Origin: an uncultured Lentisphaerota bacterium
GTDB taxonomy: Bacteria > Verrucomicrobiota > Lentisphaeria > Victivallales > UBA1829
Direction of reading: 5' to 3'
NCBI GenBank assembly: GCA_900320095.1
Contig: ONQZ01000003.1
Coordinates: 1-64,000, forward strand
Length of the DNA: 64,000 bases
Part shown: positions 8,165-16,334 of the stretch, one piece after another
Numbering within the stretch: the stretch's first letter is position 1
How the letters are laid out: each line of letters opens with the position of its first letter
The notes under the pieces: generated by a model
What the model saw: only the letters and a program-made list of their open reading frames with translations
What the model was told of the DNA's origin: nothing
The model's database searches: none
Translations under genes and position numbers: made by a program

Positions 8165-9532
8165 ATGAGCATACGAAACAAAAACGGAATATGGTACTAC
8201 GAATTCATGGCCGAGGGCAAACGGTACTCCGGAACGTGTCTTGATAAGACCGGGGCACCGACCGGAAACGAACGGGTTGCTCAGGCGTATGAGCGAGCAA
8301 AACGAGAGGAGCTCGGGAGTGTCCGCGCAAACAAGTCGTTGAAGGCGCTGGTGGAGAACTACCGCGAGGAGCTGACAGGGTCAAGGGCTATCCCCCTTCG
8401 CGAAGCATACGAGCGTTCCCTTGGAAAGCCCCGGAAGCGCATTCCCGGAGTGGCACGGCAGGCGTTGAAGGCCGCTCACTGGCAGAATTTTCTGGCGTAT
8501 ATGGAGGACGTCTACCCTGAGGTTACTCACCTCGCAGCGGTCTCCCGGCATCATGCGGAAAACTTCGTGGCGAACCTCAGCCTTTACGGGAAATATACGC
8601 CCCGCAAGCCTGGGAAGCGTCGAGAGGCGCATCCTCTTTCCGGCGCGACCATCACGGACCATATCACAACGATCACGGAGGTCTTCTCGTTGCTTGCCGA
8701 TGATGCCGGACTCGTGGGCAATCCGTTCGCCAATATTCCCAAGCCGTCCCTGCAGACCGAGACTCGACAGCCGTTCACGCTTGAAGAGCTGAAGACGATC
8801 AAAGAGAACCTCGACGATTTCACCCGACCGCTGTTCACCATCGCGATTGCCACAGCTCTGCGCGAGGGGGACATCTGCACGCTGAAGTGGAGCGAGATCG
8901 ACCTGACGAACCTCGTCATCCGTAGAGGAAAAATGCGCAAGACGCAAGTCGGCGTGGATATTCCGATCATGCCGCCGTTGGCCGTCTACCTCGAAGAGCT
9001 TTTGGAAAAACGGACGGACAGCGGCGAGTATGCCCAATACGTACTGCCGCTTCATGCTGAAATGTATCTGCATAACCGCAGCGGCGTTTCCTACCGCATC
9101 AAGACTTTTCTGGAAGAGAAGTGCCACATCGTCACCCTAAGCAAGCCCGCAGGCCGTGATCGTGCCGTCTCGGTCAAGGACCTTCACAGCTGTCGTCATA
9201 CGTTCTGTTACTATGCTGGGCTGTACGGAATCCCGATGAACATCGTTCAGGGGATCGTCGGCCACATGACGCCGGAGATGACCAAGCTCTACAGCAATCA
9301 TGCCAGTCTGGAGGCCAAGCGCGAAAAGATGCAGCTTCTGCCCGACTTCCTGAATCTCGCTGATGGAACGAATCCGCATACAATCGGAAACTGCTCGCAG
9401 GACCCGGAAATCCATGATCTCCTGAAACAGCTGCCTCATCAGTATGCCGAAGAGATCAAGCAGATTCTGGAAATCATGATCAAATCCGGTCCGCGAACGG
9501 TCATTGAGCTTCGCCGCCAGCTGACGGGGTGA
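8165..9532 (+). CDS. Tyrosine recombinase/integrase
   Basis: The 455-residue protein integrates and excises DNA through a covalent tyrosine intermediate. The catalytic set is visible: Arg in ATALREGDICTLKW, H-x-x-R in LHSCRHTF, then GHMTPEMTKLYSNH giving the second His and the nucleophile Tyr. An N-terminal arm-binding part (SIRNKNGIWYYEFMAEGKRY) and a SAM-like core-binding domain precede the catalytic domain. I chose ATG 8165 because GGAGGTGG lies upstream; an earlier in-frame ATG at 8108 has no such site. It is the probable integrase of the region that ends in the tRNA-Val fragment at 12995-13044, though that site is 3.5 kb away. Confidence 0.92.
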   Translation: MSIRNKNGIWYYEFMAEGKRYSGTCLDKTGAPTGNERVAQAYERAKREELGSVRANKSLKALVENYREELTGSRAIPLREAYERSLGKPRKRIPGVARQALKAAHWQNFLAYMEDVYPEVTHLAAVSRHHAENFVANLSLYGKYTPRKPGKRREAHPLSGATITDHITTITEVFSLLADDAGLVGNPFANIPKPSLQTETRQPFTLEELKTIKENLDDFTRPLFTIAIATALREGDICTLKWSEIDLTNLVIRRGKMRKTQVGVDIPIMPPLAVYLEELLEKRTDSGEYAQYVLPLHAEMYLHNRSGVSYRIKTFLEEKCHIVTLSKPAGRDRAVSVKDLHSCRHTFCYYAGLYGIPMNIVQGIVGHMTPEMTKLYSNHASLEAKREKMQLLPDFLNLADGTNPHTIGNCSQDPEIHDLLKQLPHQYAEEIKQILEIMIKSGPRTVIELRRQLTG

Positions 9533-9580
9533 AGTGGACGTTTTTGCCGTGGGGTGGCTCAAAACCGCCTCACGGTCATC

Positions 9581-9647
9581 TTTCTTTCGGAACAATATCA
9601 CATTTCTTTCGGAATAATTCCGAATGATGCTTGGCATTATTCCGAAT
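9581..9647. repeat. TTCGGAA direct and inverted repeats just after the integrase
   Basis: TTTCTTTCGGAA occurs at 9581-9592 and again at 9603-9614. TTCGGAATAAT and its complement ATTATTCCGAA flank a spacer, ending near 9647. Such clusters next to an integrase can be arm-type or accessory binding sites, but they could also be a terminator. No long T-run is present. Confidence 0.4.
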
Positions 9648-9666
9648 CAAGTGTTGCGGAAAGACT

Positions 9667-9720
9667 CGAAATCGTGGTAGGATGAGGCGGCCTGAAGGTC
9701 GCATGAAAGATTGCCCAAAC
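9667..9720. repeat. Left copy of a direct repeat bracketing the DUF4143 ATPase gene
   Basis: The segment starting CGAAATCGT, then GATGAGG, GGTCGC, TGAA and ATTG-CC in order, reappears at 11198-11250 on the other side of the ATPase gene with two small gaps. Within it GCGGCC-TGAA-GGTCGC can form a short hairpin. The pair delimits a cassette of about 1.5 kb. Confidence 0.55.
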
Positions 9721-9820
9721 GTATTGTCTCCAAGTCGGCATGCAGTATTCTGTCTTTATTCTGTCTTGATAGGAAACCAACATTATTTATAATTGGCAGA
9801 GATTTCTTGCCAATTTTTAC

Positions 9821-9848
9821 TTGAAATGGTGAGATCATGTGCTATATT
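9821..9848 (+). promoter_or_regulatory. Promoter of the DUF4143 ATPase gene
   Basis: TTGAAA at 9821-9826 and TATATT at 9843-9848 are 16 bp apart. The transcript would start about 15 bp before the start codon at 9871, leaving just room for the ribosome-binding site. Confidence 0.6.
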
Positions 9849-9870
9849 AAGATTAAAGGAGGCAACCATC

Positions 9871-11193
9871 ATGGAAAAAACTCTGCTCAAAAACACACTT
9901 CGCGAACTGTTTTCCGACTTTTATGAAACACCGATTCCGGAGCTGACCCGTCGTCAGATAGACATCCCGGAAGCGCCGCGTTTCGCTACGGTCATCCTGG
10001 GCATGCGTCGAACGGGGAAAACATTCCTGCTCTATCAGCGCATGAACGATCTCCTGTCGTCCGGTATCCCGAAAGACAGAATATTGCACGTCAACTTCGA
10101 GGACGACCGTCTGATGGGCATCACGGCGGAAGATCTCAGGTATGTGCCGGAGGTCTACTACCAGATGTACCCGGACAATCATGGCAAGCGCTGTTATTTC
10201 TTCTTTGACGAGATACAGAATATCGAACACTGGGAAACCTTTGTCCGGCGCATGGTCGATACGAGCAACGTTCAGGTTTATCTTTCCGGTTCTTCAGCGA
10301 AACTTCTCTCCAAGGAAATCGCTACAGCAATGCGCGGTCGATCCATCGAAATCGAGAATCTCCCGCTTTCCTTCGAGGAGTTCCTGATCCACCACAAGGT
10401 TTTCAAGGCAATCCCGAAAAACATCAGCAGTACTGCCCGAAGCAAGATACAAAATGCGATAGAGAAGTATTTCACCATCGGCGGGATGCCCGCCGTGCAG
10501 GAAATGAACGACACGCTCCGCGCATCCATTCTGCAGGGGTATGTGAACACGGTGATCTACAGGGACGTGGTGGAACGCCATGAAATATCCAATTCTCAGG
10601 CGCTGAAGTTCACCATGCAGATGGTGTTCAACAATCCCGCCCGACAGCTCAGCACACGAAAAATAGCAGACAGCCTCAAAAGCCAACAGATAACGGTAAG
10701 CCGGGAGATGGTATCCGACTATCTGGACTGGCTTGCCGATGCTTACCTCCTGCACAAGGTGGAACTGCATACCGAATCTGTGGCGAAGCGTCGCGTCAAT
10801 CCGGCCAAGTATTACCTGAACGACATCGGCATCATCCGGGCTATGCGTATCAAACACGCCCTCGATTTGGGACCGCTTCTGGAGAATCTTGTGTATCTCC
10901 ATCTGCGACGCCTGGGATATCAGATGGAGTATGTTCTTACCGGAGATGGCTCCGAGGTTGATTTCCTCGCATTCCGGCCTATGCAGGAGTCCAAGCTGAT
11001 CCAGGTCTGCTTCGATATGAGCAATCCGAAGACGTTTGAACGTGAGGTCTCGGCGTTGACAGATGCTGCCAAAGCCCTTGGCGTGAAGAAGCGCTGTATC
11101 GTTACATGGGATGATGAAGACGAGCTGCCTGGAAATATCCAAGTCATTCCTGTGTGGAAATTCCTTCTGAACAATGTTTCACCCTATGTTTGA
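9871..11193 (+). CDS. DUF4143-type AAA ATPase
   Basis: The 440-residue protein combines an AAA domain (Walker A GMRRTGKT at residues 44-51, Walker B FFFDEIQNIEHWE) with a central winged helix and a nuclease-fold C-terminal domain (GSEVDFLAF, then IQVCFD). In this copy the usual E-I-K is replaced by I-Q-V, so nuclease activity is doubtful. I chose the ATG at 9871 because AAAGGAGG sits 8 bp upstream; the longer TTG start at 9793 does not. The gene is bracketed by direct repeats and lies between the integrase and the tRNA-Val scar, so it is probably cargo of the mobile region. The family's function is not established; roles in toxin control or DNA repair are guesses. Confidence 0.9.
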   Translation: MEKTLLKNTLRELFSDFYETPIPELTRRQIDIPEAPRFATVILGMRRTGKTFLLYQRMNDLLSSGIPKDRILHVNFEDDRLMGITAEDLRYVPEVYYQMYPDNHGKRCYFFFDEIQNIEHWETFVRRMVDTSNVQVYLSGSSAKLLSKEIATAMRGRSIEIENLPLSFEEFLIHHKVFKAIPKNISSTARSKIQNAIEKYFTIGGMPAVQEMNDTLRASILQGYVNTVIYRDVVERHEISNSQALKFTMQMVFNNPARQLSTRKIADSLKSQQITVSREMVSDYLDWLADAYLLHKVELHTESVAKRRVNPAKYYLNDIGIIRAMRIKHALDLGPLLENLVYLHLRRLGYQMEYVLTGDGSEVDFLAFRPMQESKLIQVCFDMSNPKTFEREVSALTDAAKALGVKKRCIVTWDDEDELPGNIQVIPVWKFLLNNVSPYV

Positions 11194-11197
11194 CGAC

Positions 11198-11250
11198 CGA
11201 AATCGTTTTGTGATGAGGTAGCCTTAGGTCGCGTGAAGCCCGATTGTCCG
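11198..11250. repeat. Right copy of the direct repeat bracketing the ATPase gene
   Basis: This is the partner of 9667-9720. Both copies share CGAAATCGT, GATGAGG, GCCT-AGGTCGC, TGAA and GATTG-CC in the same order. It starts four bases after the ATPase stop codon. The rest of the 300-bp gap to the next gene holds only a loose inverted repeat (TACTGC ... GCAGTA) and AT-rich sequence. Confidence 0.55.
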
Positions 11251-11490
11251 AGGTCCTACTGCGAACTTTTTGGTTCTTTCTACAAAGTTTGCAGTATAGT
11301 GAGAACTTTTGCTTGACTTTTGCAAAGCTGGTGTGTTTTCGAGTGGACAGAGCGTATTTTCTTCTCTTTATGCGCCTTTTTTGATAAAAACAACAAAAAC
11401 TGACGCTTGAAAGAGACTTTTTCTCTTTCGTATTTGTATTTCTTGAAAACCGATGTACTGTATAGTTAAGAAACGAAAAGAGGTCCATCC

Positions 11491-12810
11491 ATGATTGTTG
11501 AGCTGAAACTGAAAAACTGGACATCATTCCGTGATGAAACGACATTCTCTCTTGCTGCAACCGATGAGCGACGTTTGAAAGCCAGAATACCTCGGATTCG
11601 CAAGAATCCAGCCCTATCGGTTCTGCCTGTATCGGTTCTTTATGGCGGTAATGCATCCGGTAAAACCAATTTATTCTCGCTTCTGGCATTTCTTCAGAGC
11701 ATGATTGTTGCTCCCCTGCACGAGGACGGCAAGGAAATCCCGCTGGATGTGTTTCTGCTGGCCCCTGAAAGCCAGAAACGGGCAACGGAAATCTCCTTGT
11801 CTTTTCTCGCAGCAGACGATAAGATTTACACCTTTGAATTGCATTTGAACAGAAAAGAGATTCTGAAAGAGTCTCTTTCCGTAGTAAAACGTCAGGGCAG
11901 GTATCAGCTTTTCTCTCGACAGAACGGGCGTATTGCGCTGACAGATCGGTCATTACAGAAAGACAAGGATTCTGTTGCTTTTGCACGGATTATCCAGCAC
12001 AATCAATCTTTCCTCGGGATTGCTGGTAATAAGGTCAAATCTCTGCATTATGCCTATCGGTGGTTCCGGAATCAACTGTCTCTGATCAACACCCGGTCTC
12101 TGTTCCAAGGCTTCCGGGATATGTTCGTTTCAGCACCTTCGGATGTTGAGCATCTCTCCCAGATTCTGAAACAGCTTGACACGGGAATCTGTCGCCTGGA
12201 ATTGGAGGATTCCACGTTTGCAGCTATCCCCCCCAACATGTTTTCTGAATCCGACTTCAAAACCAAGCTCAACAATGGAGAAGTCGTTGAACTCAATGTG
12301 AGGGGACTGCGTTATATTGTCAGGAAGGATGATGACAGGATTTCGGTTAAAAAAATGGTCTCCTACCATCAGAACGCCGATGGGAAGCAAGTGAAATTTG
12401 AACTGAGCAATGAATCGGAAGGTTCCTTGAGACTCCTTGACATCCTTCCGGCCTTTATTGAACTGGAAAAAAACGATTCTCGCAAGGTTTACGTCATAGA
12501 TGAACTGGATCGCAGTTGGCACTATACGCTTTCTCAGCGATTGCTCGGGATTTATCTCTCGCACTGTTCGCCTCAATCCAGATCGCAGCTTTTGTTTTCA
12601 ACACAAGATCTCATGCTGATGGACCAGGATATTTTCCGTCGGGATGAAATCTGGTTCGTTGAACGTAACACTTGCGGAGTTTCTAAGCTGTTTCCGATGT
12701 CTGCTTTCGATATACGCTACGACAAGGATATTCGAAAGCTGTACCTACAGGGGGCTATCGGAGGAATACCACAATTGGCTGTATTCGGACAGCCAGATCA
12801 AGGGAACTAA
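11491..12810 (+). CDS. AAA family ATPase of the COG1106/RloA type
   Basis: The 439-residue protein has the layout of COG1106 ATPases: an N-terminal beta strand LKLKNWTSFRDETTFSL, Walker A YGGNASGKTN at about residues 51-60, a long middle insert, a signature region LSNESEGSLRLL, and Walker B VYVIDELDRSWHY, followed by LLFSTQDLMLMD. Relatives occur with RloB-type or other nucleases in phage-defence loci, and some act alone. No nuclease gene is adjacent here. It is preceded by GAAAAGAGG as ribosome-binding site. Its position as the last gene before the integration scar fits a cargo or defence role, which is inference. Confidence 0.8.
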   Translation: MIVELKLKNWTSFRDETTFSLAATDERRLKARIPRIRKNPALSVLPVSVLYGGNASGKTNLFSLLAFLQSMIVAPLHEDGKEIPLDVFLLAPESQKRATEISLSFLAADDKIYTFELHLNRKEILKESLSVVKRQGRYQLFSRQNGRIALTDRSLQKDKDSVAFARIIQHNQSFLGIAGNKVKSLHYAYRWFRNQLSLINTRSLFQGFRDMFVSAPSDVEHLSQILKQLDTGICRLELEDSTFAAIPPNMFSESDFKTKLNNGEVVELNVRGLRYIVRKDDDRISVKKMVSYHQNADGKQVKFELSNESEGSLRLLDILPAFIELEKNDSRKVYVIDELDRSWHYTLSQRLLGIYLSHCSPQSRSQLLFSTQDLMLMDQDIFRRDEIWFVERNTCGVSKLFPMSAFDIRYDKDIRKLYLQGAIGGIPQLAVFGQPDQGN

Positions 12811-12940
12811 AGTTAATGGGGCTTAAAACTGGGCATGGATCAAAGATGATGAGACGGGTTACGCGCGCACATGCGGCTACAACGCGCACCATGCAACAAC
12901 AACACACAAAGCACCCCATAAAGCTATATTTGAGGAGAGA

Positions 12941-12962
12941 TTACGGAAAAATTACGTAAAAA
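12941..12962. repeat. Tandem TTACGNAAAAA motifs near the att site
   Basis: TTACGGAAAAA at 12941-12951 is followed directly by TTACGTAAAAA at 12952-12962, about 40 bp left of the tRNA-Val fragment. Short direct repeats at this distance from a core site are typical of integrase arm-type sites. The rest of 12811-12994 contains no gene that I can recognise. Confidence 0.4.
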
Positions 12963-12994
12963 ATCTATAACCAATTGGAAATCAATGCAGACTC

Positions 12995-13044
12995 CCACAT
13001 TGACATCGTGGAGGTCGTAGATTCGAGTTCTACTACGCCCACCA
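12995..13044 (+). other. 3' half of tRNA-Val(GAC): right attachment site of the integrated region
   Basis: Reading back from ACCA at 13041-13044, the parts fit a class I tRNA: acceptor strand TACGCCC, T arm GTAGA-TTCGAGT-TCTAC, variable loop AGGTC, and an anticodon arm with loop TTGACAT, which carries anticodon GAC. The 5' acceptor strand and the D arm are absent upstream. The anticodon stem shows one A-C mismatch (12999 with 13007) at the edge of the loop, as expected if the recombination crossover lies in the anticodon loop. A Rho-independent terminator follows, so the right side is the original chromosomal tRNA end. Confidence 0.8.
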
Positions 13045-13060
13045 TTTTTGTATCATGTCA

Positions 13061-13098
13061 AGCCGCTGGAAACGAACAGGTTTCCGGCGGTTTTTTTT
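13061..13098 (+). terminator. Rho-independent terminator of the former tRNA-Val gene
   Basis: CCGCTGGAAAC pairs over 11 bp (one T-G wobble) with GTTTCCGGCGG across a GAACAG loop, followed by eight T residues. Confidence 0.85.
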
Positions 13099-13183
13099 CC
13101 AGCTTTCCCGCCTGGTCCCCCCCCCTCAGCTGCGCAAACAAACCGTTTCCACAAGAAAAACGCGCGTATCCTGTCTGTTTTCC

Positions 13184-13212
13184 TTGCATTTTCCACGGGA
13201 TTATGCTATATT
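13184..13212 (+). promoter_or_regulatory. Promoter of ackA
   Basis: TTGCAT at 13184-13189 and TATATT at 13207-13212 are separated by 17 bp. The predicted leader is about 40 nt. Confidence 0.65.
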
Positions 13213-13258
13213 ATTTACTTTCTTCGATTTTAAACCCCGAAACTGTAAAGGATTCCGC

Positions 13259-14467
13259 ATGAAAATTCTCGTGATCAACTCCGGCAGCTCCTCCCTCAAA
13301 TTCACCCTCTTCGAGATGGATGGCGGCAGCAACACCGTCATCGCATCCGGCCTCGTGGAGCGTGTCGGCACCCCGACTCCGAACCTCATCATCAAGCGTC
13401 CGGACGGTTTCAAGTTCGAAGAATCCCCCGAAGGCGTGAAGAACCACTCCGACGGTCTCCGCGCGGTCTGCGCCAAGCTCGTCGATCCCCAGATCGGCGT
13501 CCTGAAGAGCCTGTCCGAAGTCAAGGCGATCGGCCACCGCGTGCTCCACGGCGGCGAAAAGATCACCGCCCCGGTCAAGGTCGACGCCGAGGTCAAGGAC
13601 ATCATCCGCGAGTGCATCCCGCTGGGACCGCTCCACAACCCCGCCAACCTCAGCGGCATCGAAGCCTGCGAAGAGATCTTCGCAGGCGTCCCGAACGTGG
13701 CGGTCTTCGACACGCAGTTCCACCAGACCATGCCCCCGGAGGCCTACCTCTACGCCATCCCGATGGAGTTCTACAAGAAGTACGGCATCCGCAAGTACGG
13801 GTTCCACGGCACCAGCCACCGTTTCGTGACCCTCTCCACCGCCGAATTCCTCGGCAAGAAGCCTGAAGACATCACGATCATCACCTGCCACCTCGGCAAC
13901 GGCTGCAGCATGGCCGCCGTCAAGAACGGCAAGGTCATTGACACCACCATGGGCCTCACCCCGCTCGAGGGCCTCATGATGGGCACCCGCAGCGGCGACA
14001 TGGATCCCGCCGCCGTGCTCCGCATGGTCCAGGTCGGCAACACCGCCCAGGACGTCGACACCATCCTGAACAAGAAGTCCGGCCTGCTCGCCATCGGCGG
14101 CATCGGCAGCGGCGACATGCGTGACATCGTGAACGCCGCCGACTCCGGCAACAAGGACGCCGCCCTCGCCCTCAAGATGTTCATCCGCCGCATCGTCAAG
14201 TACATCGGCTCCTACTACGTGCTCCTCGGCGGCGCGGACGCCATCGTCTTCACCGGCGGCATCGGCGAACACTCCATCCCGGAACGCAAGGCGATCCTCG
14301 ATGGCATCGCCTGCCTCGGCATCAAGTGCGACGACGCGAAGAACAACGAATGCTTCGGCAAGGCGGGCGTCATCTCCACCGACGACAGCGCCTGGAAGGC
14401 CATCGTCATGCCCACCAACGAAGAGCTGATGATCGCCCTCGAGACCGTCAAGACCCTCGGCCTCTGA
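13259..14467 (+). CDS. ackA: Acetate kinase
   Basis: The 402-residue enzyme transfers phosphate between ATP and acetate in the Pta-AckA pathway, which yields ATP during fermentation. It opens with the ASKHA phosphate-binding motif LVINSGSSSLKF. HRVLHGGEKI, the FHQTMP segment, KYGFHGTSH, CHLGNGCSMAAV, GTRSGDMDP and FTGGIGEHS are all family signatures in the right order. I chose ATG 13259 because the product then matches the usual length of about 400 residues and AAAGGA lies upstream; longer in-frame starts would place the tRNA terminator within the gene. No pta gene is adjacent. It is the first chromosomal gene beyond the integration scar. Confidence 0.97.
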   Translation: MKILVINSGSSSLKFTLFEMDGGSNTVIASGLVERVGTPTPNLIIKRPDGFKFEESPEGVKNHSDGLRAVCAKLVDPQIGVLKSLSEVKAIGHRVLHGGEKITAPVKVDAEVKDIIRECIPLGPLHNPANLSGIEACEEIFAGVPNVAVFDTQFHQTMPPEAYLYAIPMEFYKKYGIRKYGFHGTSHRFVTLSTAEFLGKKPEDITIITCHLGNGCSMAAVKNGKVIDTTMGLTPLEGLMMGTRSGDMDPAAVLRMVQVGNTAQDVDTILNKKSGLLAIGGIGSGDMRDIVNAADSGNKDAALALKMFIRRIVKYIGSYYVLLGGADAIVFTGGIGEHSIPERKAILDGIACLGIKCDDAKNNECFGKAGVISTDDSAWKAIVMPTNEELMIALETVKTLGL

Positions 14468-14486
14468 GGCAAAGCCTCCCGCGACA

Positions 14487-14590
14487 GTGCCCGGCTTCGC
14501 CCGGGCACGTGCTCTCGCGCAGCAGAGCACTGGATCATCACACGCAGTGTGTGCCCCGGAACCCTGTATGATGCAAGATTCCGGGGTTGA
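14487..14590 (+). terminator. Cluster of hairpins after ackA
   Basis: Several stems follow the stop codon: GTGCCCGG/CCGGGCAC at 14487-14508, GTGCTC/GAGCAC next to it, CACAC/GTGTG at about 14540, and CCCCGGAA/TTCCGGGG at 14554-14586, which leads into a T-rich stretch. Together they probably end ackA transcription. The remaining 160 bp up to 14751 holds a direct TGACGGAATGACG-type repetition but no gene. Confidence 0.5.
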
Positions 14591-14750
14591 TTCTTGTCGG
14601 TTTATTAAATTCTTTTCATTGTCTCGGAAATGATGGATGGCGGAATGCCAAATCTTTCCAAATCAAAGAAATGACGGAATGACGACGGAATGACGGATGA
14701 TTTGACGGAGATATAATCCGTCCAAATATATCACCATAAAAAAAGGAAGG

Positions 14751-15542
14751 TTATTCTCCCGGCTGGAGACGGTCGAGATACGCGCTGAACGTCTCGAATA
14801 TGCCGGACCGGCCGAGGCTCGCGATCAGACGGCGCAGGCGATTGCATTGGGATTCGCCGGCATGACGCACGATGTAGCCGGGGATCTTCCACCGGGATTC
14901 CGCGGCGCGCTCGTGGTATTCCCACGGATGCGAATACATATTGAAGAATCCGGTGGCGGCCATGGCGGTCTTCGCCATCGGAAGGTAAACCGGCAGGGGG
15001 AGGTTTTTGAACGAAAGCCAGAACAGCGGGAACCGGACCACGGGCAGGGCGGACACGGGCATCTGCCACAGGCCGCACGTCTCGCGGAAAGGCTTCAGCG
15101 TCGCGGTGAAATTGCTGTAGCGGCCCGGCAGCCAGACGGGATTCAGGGAGGATTCGTATTCGTACCCGGCGTCCAGGATGTCCTGTTTGCCGACTTTGGC
15201 GAGACGCGCCATGCGGAATCCGCGGACGGGTGTGCCGTTGATCTCTTCCAGAGCCTCGCGGGAACGCTTCAGGTCGGCGGGCTCGAACGTGGTGTGGGAA
15301 TACCCGTGGGATGCGATTTCGTGTCCGGAGGACTTCATTTCTCGCATGAGATCGGGGAACTCCAGCGCGAATGCCGCCGTAACGAAAAACGTGACGCGCG
15401 CGCCCGCCTCGTTCACGATCCTGAGAATGCGCCGCGTCCCCTCGCCCGCGATGGAAAACATGTCGTCGCGGGAGATCTCCACGCCGAACTCGGTCGGCAG
15501 ATCGAATTCCTCGATGTCGAACGAAAGCAGGATACTTTTCAT
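14751..15542 (-). CDS. Polysaccharide deacetylase (NodB-fold)
   Basis: The 263-residue protein has the NodB homology domain of carbohydrate esterase family 4: MT1 LLSFDIEEFDLP with the Asp pair, MT2 GHEIASHGYSHTTF with the metal-binding H-x-x-x-H, and the MT3 region GTPVRGFRMARL. It resembles the subgroup found with exopolysaccharide and glycan biosynthesis genes. It starts 3 bp after the stop of the upstream glycosyltransferase gene, so the two are almost surely translated together and probably act on one envelope glycan or glycolipid. Confidence 0.88.
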   Translation of the reverse strand: MKSILLSFDIEEFDLPTEFGVEISRDDMFSIAGEGTRRILRIVNEAGARVTFFVTAAFALEFPDLMREMKSSGHEIASHGYSHTTFEPADLKRSREALEEINGTPVRGFRMARLAKVGKQDILDAGYEYESSLNPVWLPGRYSNFTATLKPFRETCGLWQMPVSALPVVRFPLFWLSFKNLPLPVYLPMAKTAMAATGFFNMYSHPWEYHERAAESRWKIPGYIVRHAGESQCNRLRRLIASLGRSGIFETFSAYLDRLQPGE

Positions 15543-15545
15543 CGG

Positions 15546-16295
15546 TCAGTCCTGCGCCGGGTGGTGCTGTTTTTTGCGGACCCAGTGCGCGGGCATGATG
15601 CGGAGGAAGTGTCCGAGCTCGCGGAACAGCACGCGCCAGCCCATTTTCGAGAAGGAGAGGCCGGGCCGCAGCGTGAGCGGGATCGTGTCGATGCGGAGTC
15701 CGCGGTCCCAGGCGAGCAGAATGAACTCGGTGTCGAACAGGAAGGTGTCGACCGTGGTGTCCAGAAACGCCTGTTTCCCGGCGCCGCGGAAGCCTTTCAT
15801 CCCGGCCTGCGTGTCGAGGTAGCGTTCCGGCATCCCGAGCAGGAATCGGTTCAGACGGCGCACGCCTTTGGAAATGAGCTTGCGGAGCGGATGCAGCGCC
15901 TTGCCGTAATCGACTCCGCGCACGCCCATGACGACGTCCGCGCCGGATTTCAGGCGGTCGAACGCCTCGGCGGCGCACTGCCAGCCGAACGGGAAATCGC
16001 CGTCGGTGTAAATCTGAATGTCGCCGTCCGCTTTCTGAACTGCGTGGCGCAGGCAATAGCCCTTCCCGTGATTGACGTCGTAGGTGGAAAAGATGAATTC
16101 GTCGGCGGCCGCGCGGATGGCGTCCAGCGCCTCGTCCGGGTAGCAGGACTTCGGCGAGCCGTCGTTCGCGAGGATCACGCGCAGCGTCGAGCCACGCCTG
16201 TTCAGTTCCTGCCGGAGCGCCGTGACGGATTCGAGCAGATGGTTCAGCCAGCCTTCATGGGGTTTGTAGAACGGGAGGATCAGGTCGGTTTTCAT
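15546..16295 (-). CDS. Family 2 glycosyltransferase
   Basis: The 249-residue product is a GT-A fold sugar transferase. The N-terminal strand DLILPFYKPHEGWLNHLLES, the VILANDGSP loop, the GKGYCLRHAV segment and the YTDGDFPFGW metal-binding region match GT2 enzymes such as dolichyl-phosphate sugar synthases. There is no C-terminal membrane anchor. It sits between ruvB and the deacetylase gene and likely works with the latter on a lipid-linked or envelope sugar. Confidence 0.88.
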   Translation of the reverse strand: MKTDLILPFYKPHEGWLNHLLESVTALRQELNRRGSTLRVILANDGSPKSCYPDEALDAIRAAADEFIFSTYDVNHGKGYCLRHAVQKADGDIQIYTDGDFPFGWQCAAEAFDRLKSGADVVMGVRGVDYGKALHPLRKLISKGVRRLNRFLLGMPERYLDTQAGMKGFRGAGKQAFLDTTVDTFLFDTEFILLAWDRGLRIDTIPLTLRPGLSFSKMGWRVLFRELGHFLRIMPAHWVRKKQHHPAQD

Positions 16296-16334
16296 AGAGT
16301 GCGCGGGGTGGCGCGGATATCGGAGGTGTGGGGG

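Noticed and set aside
12830-13050. A tmRNA gene
   Set aside because: A GGGGC start and AACAAC stretch look suggestive, but the 3' end reads exactly as tRNA-Val(GAC), with a variable loop and anticodon arm, and no tmRNA tag frame follows.
13211-14530. Long antisense frame over ackA
   Set aside because: Its Val/Asp/Glu-rich sequence is a codon shadow of the strongly supported acetate kinase gene.
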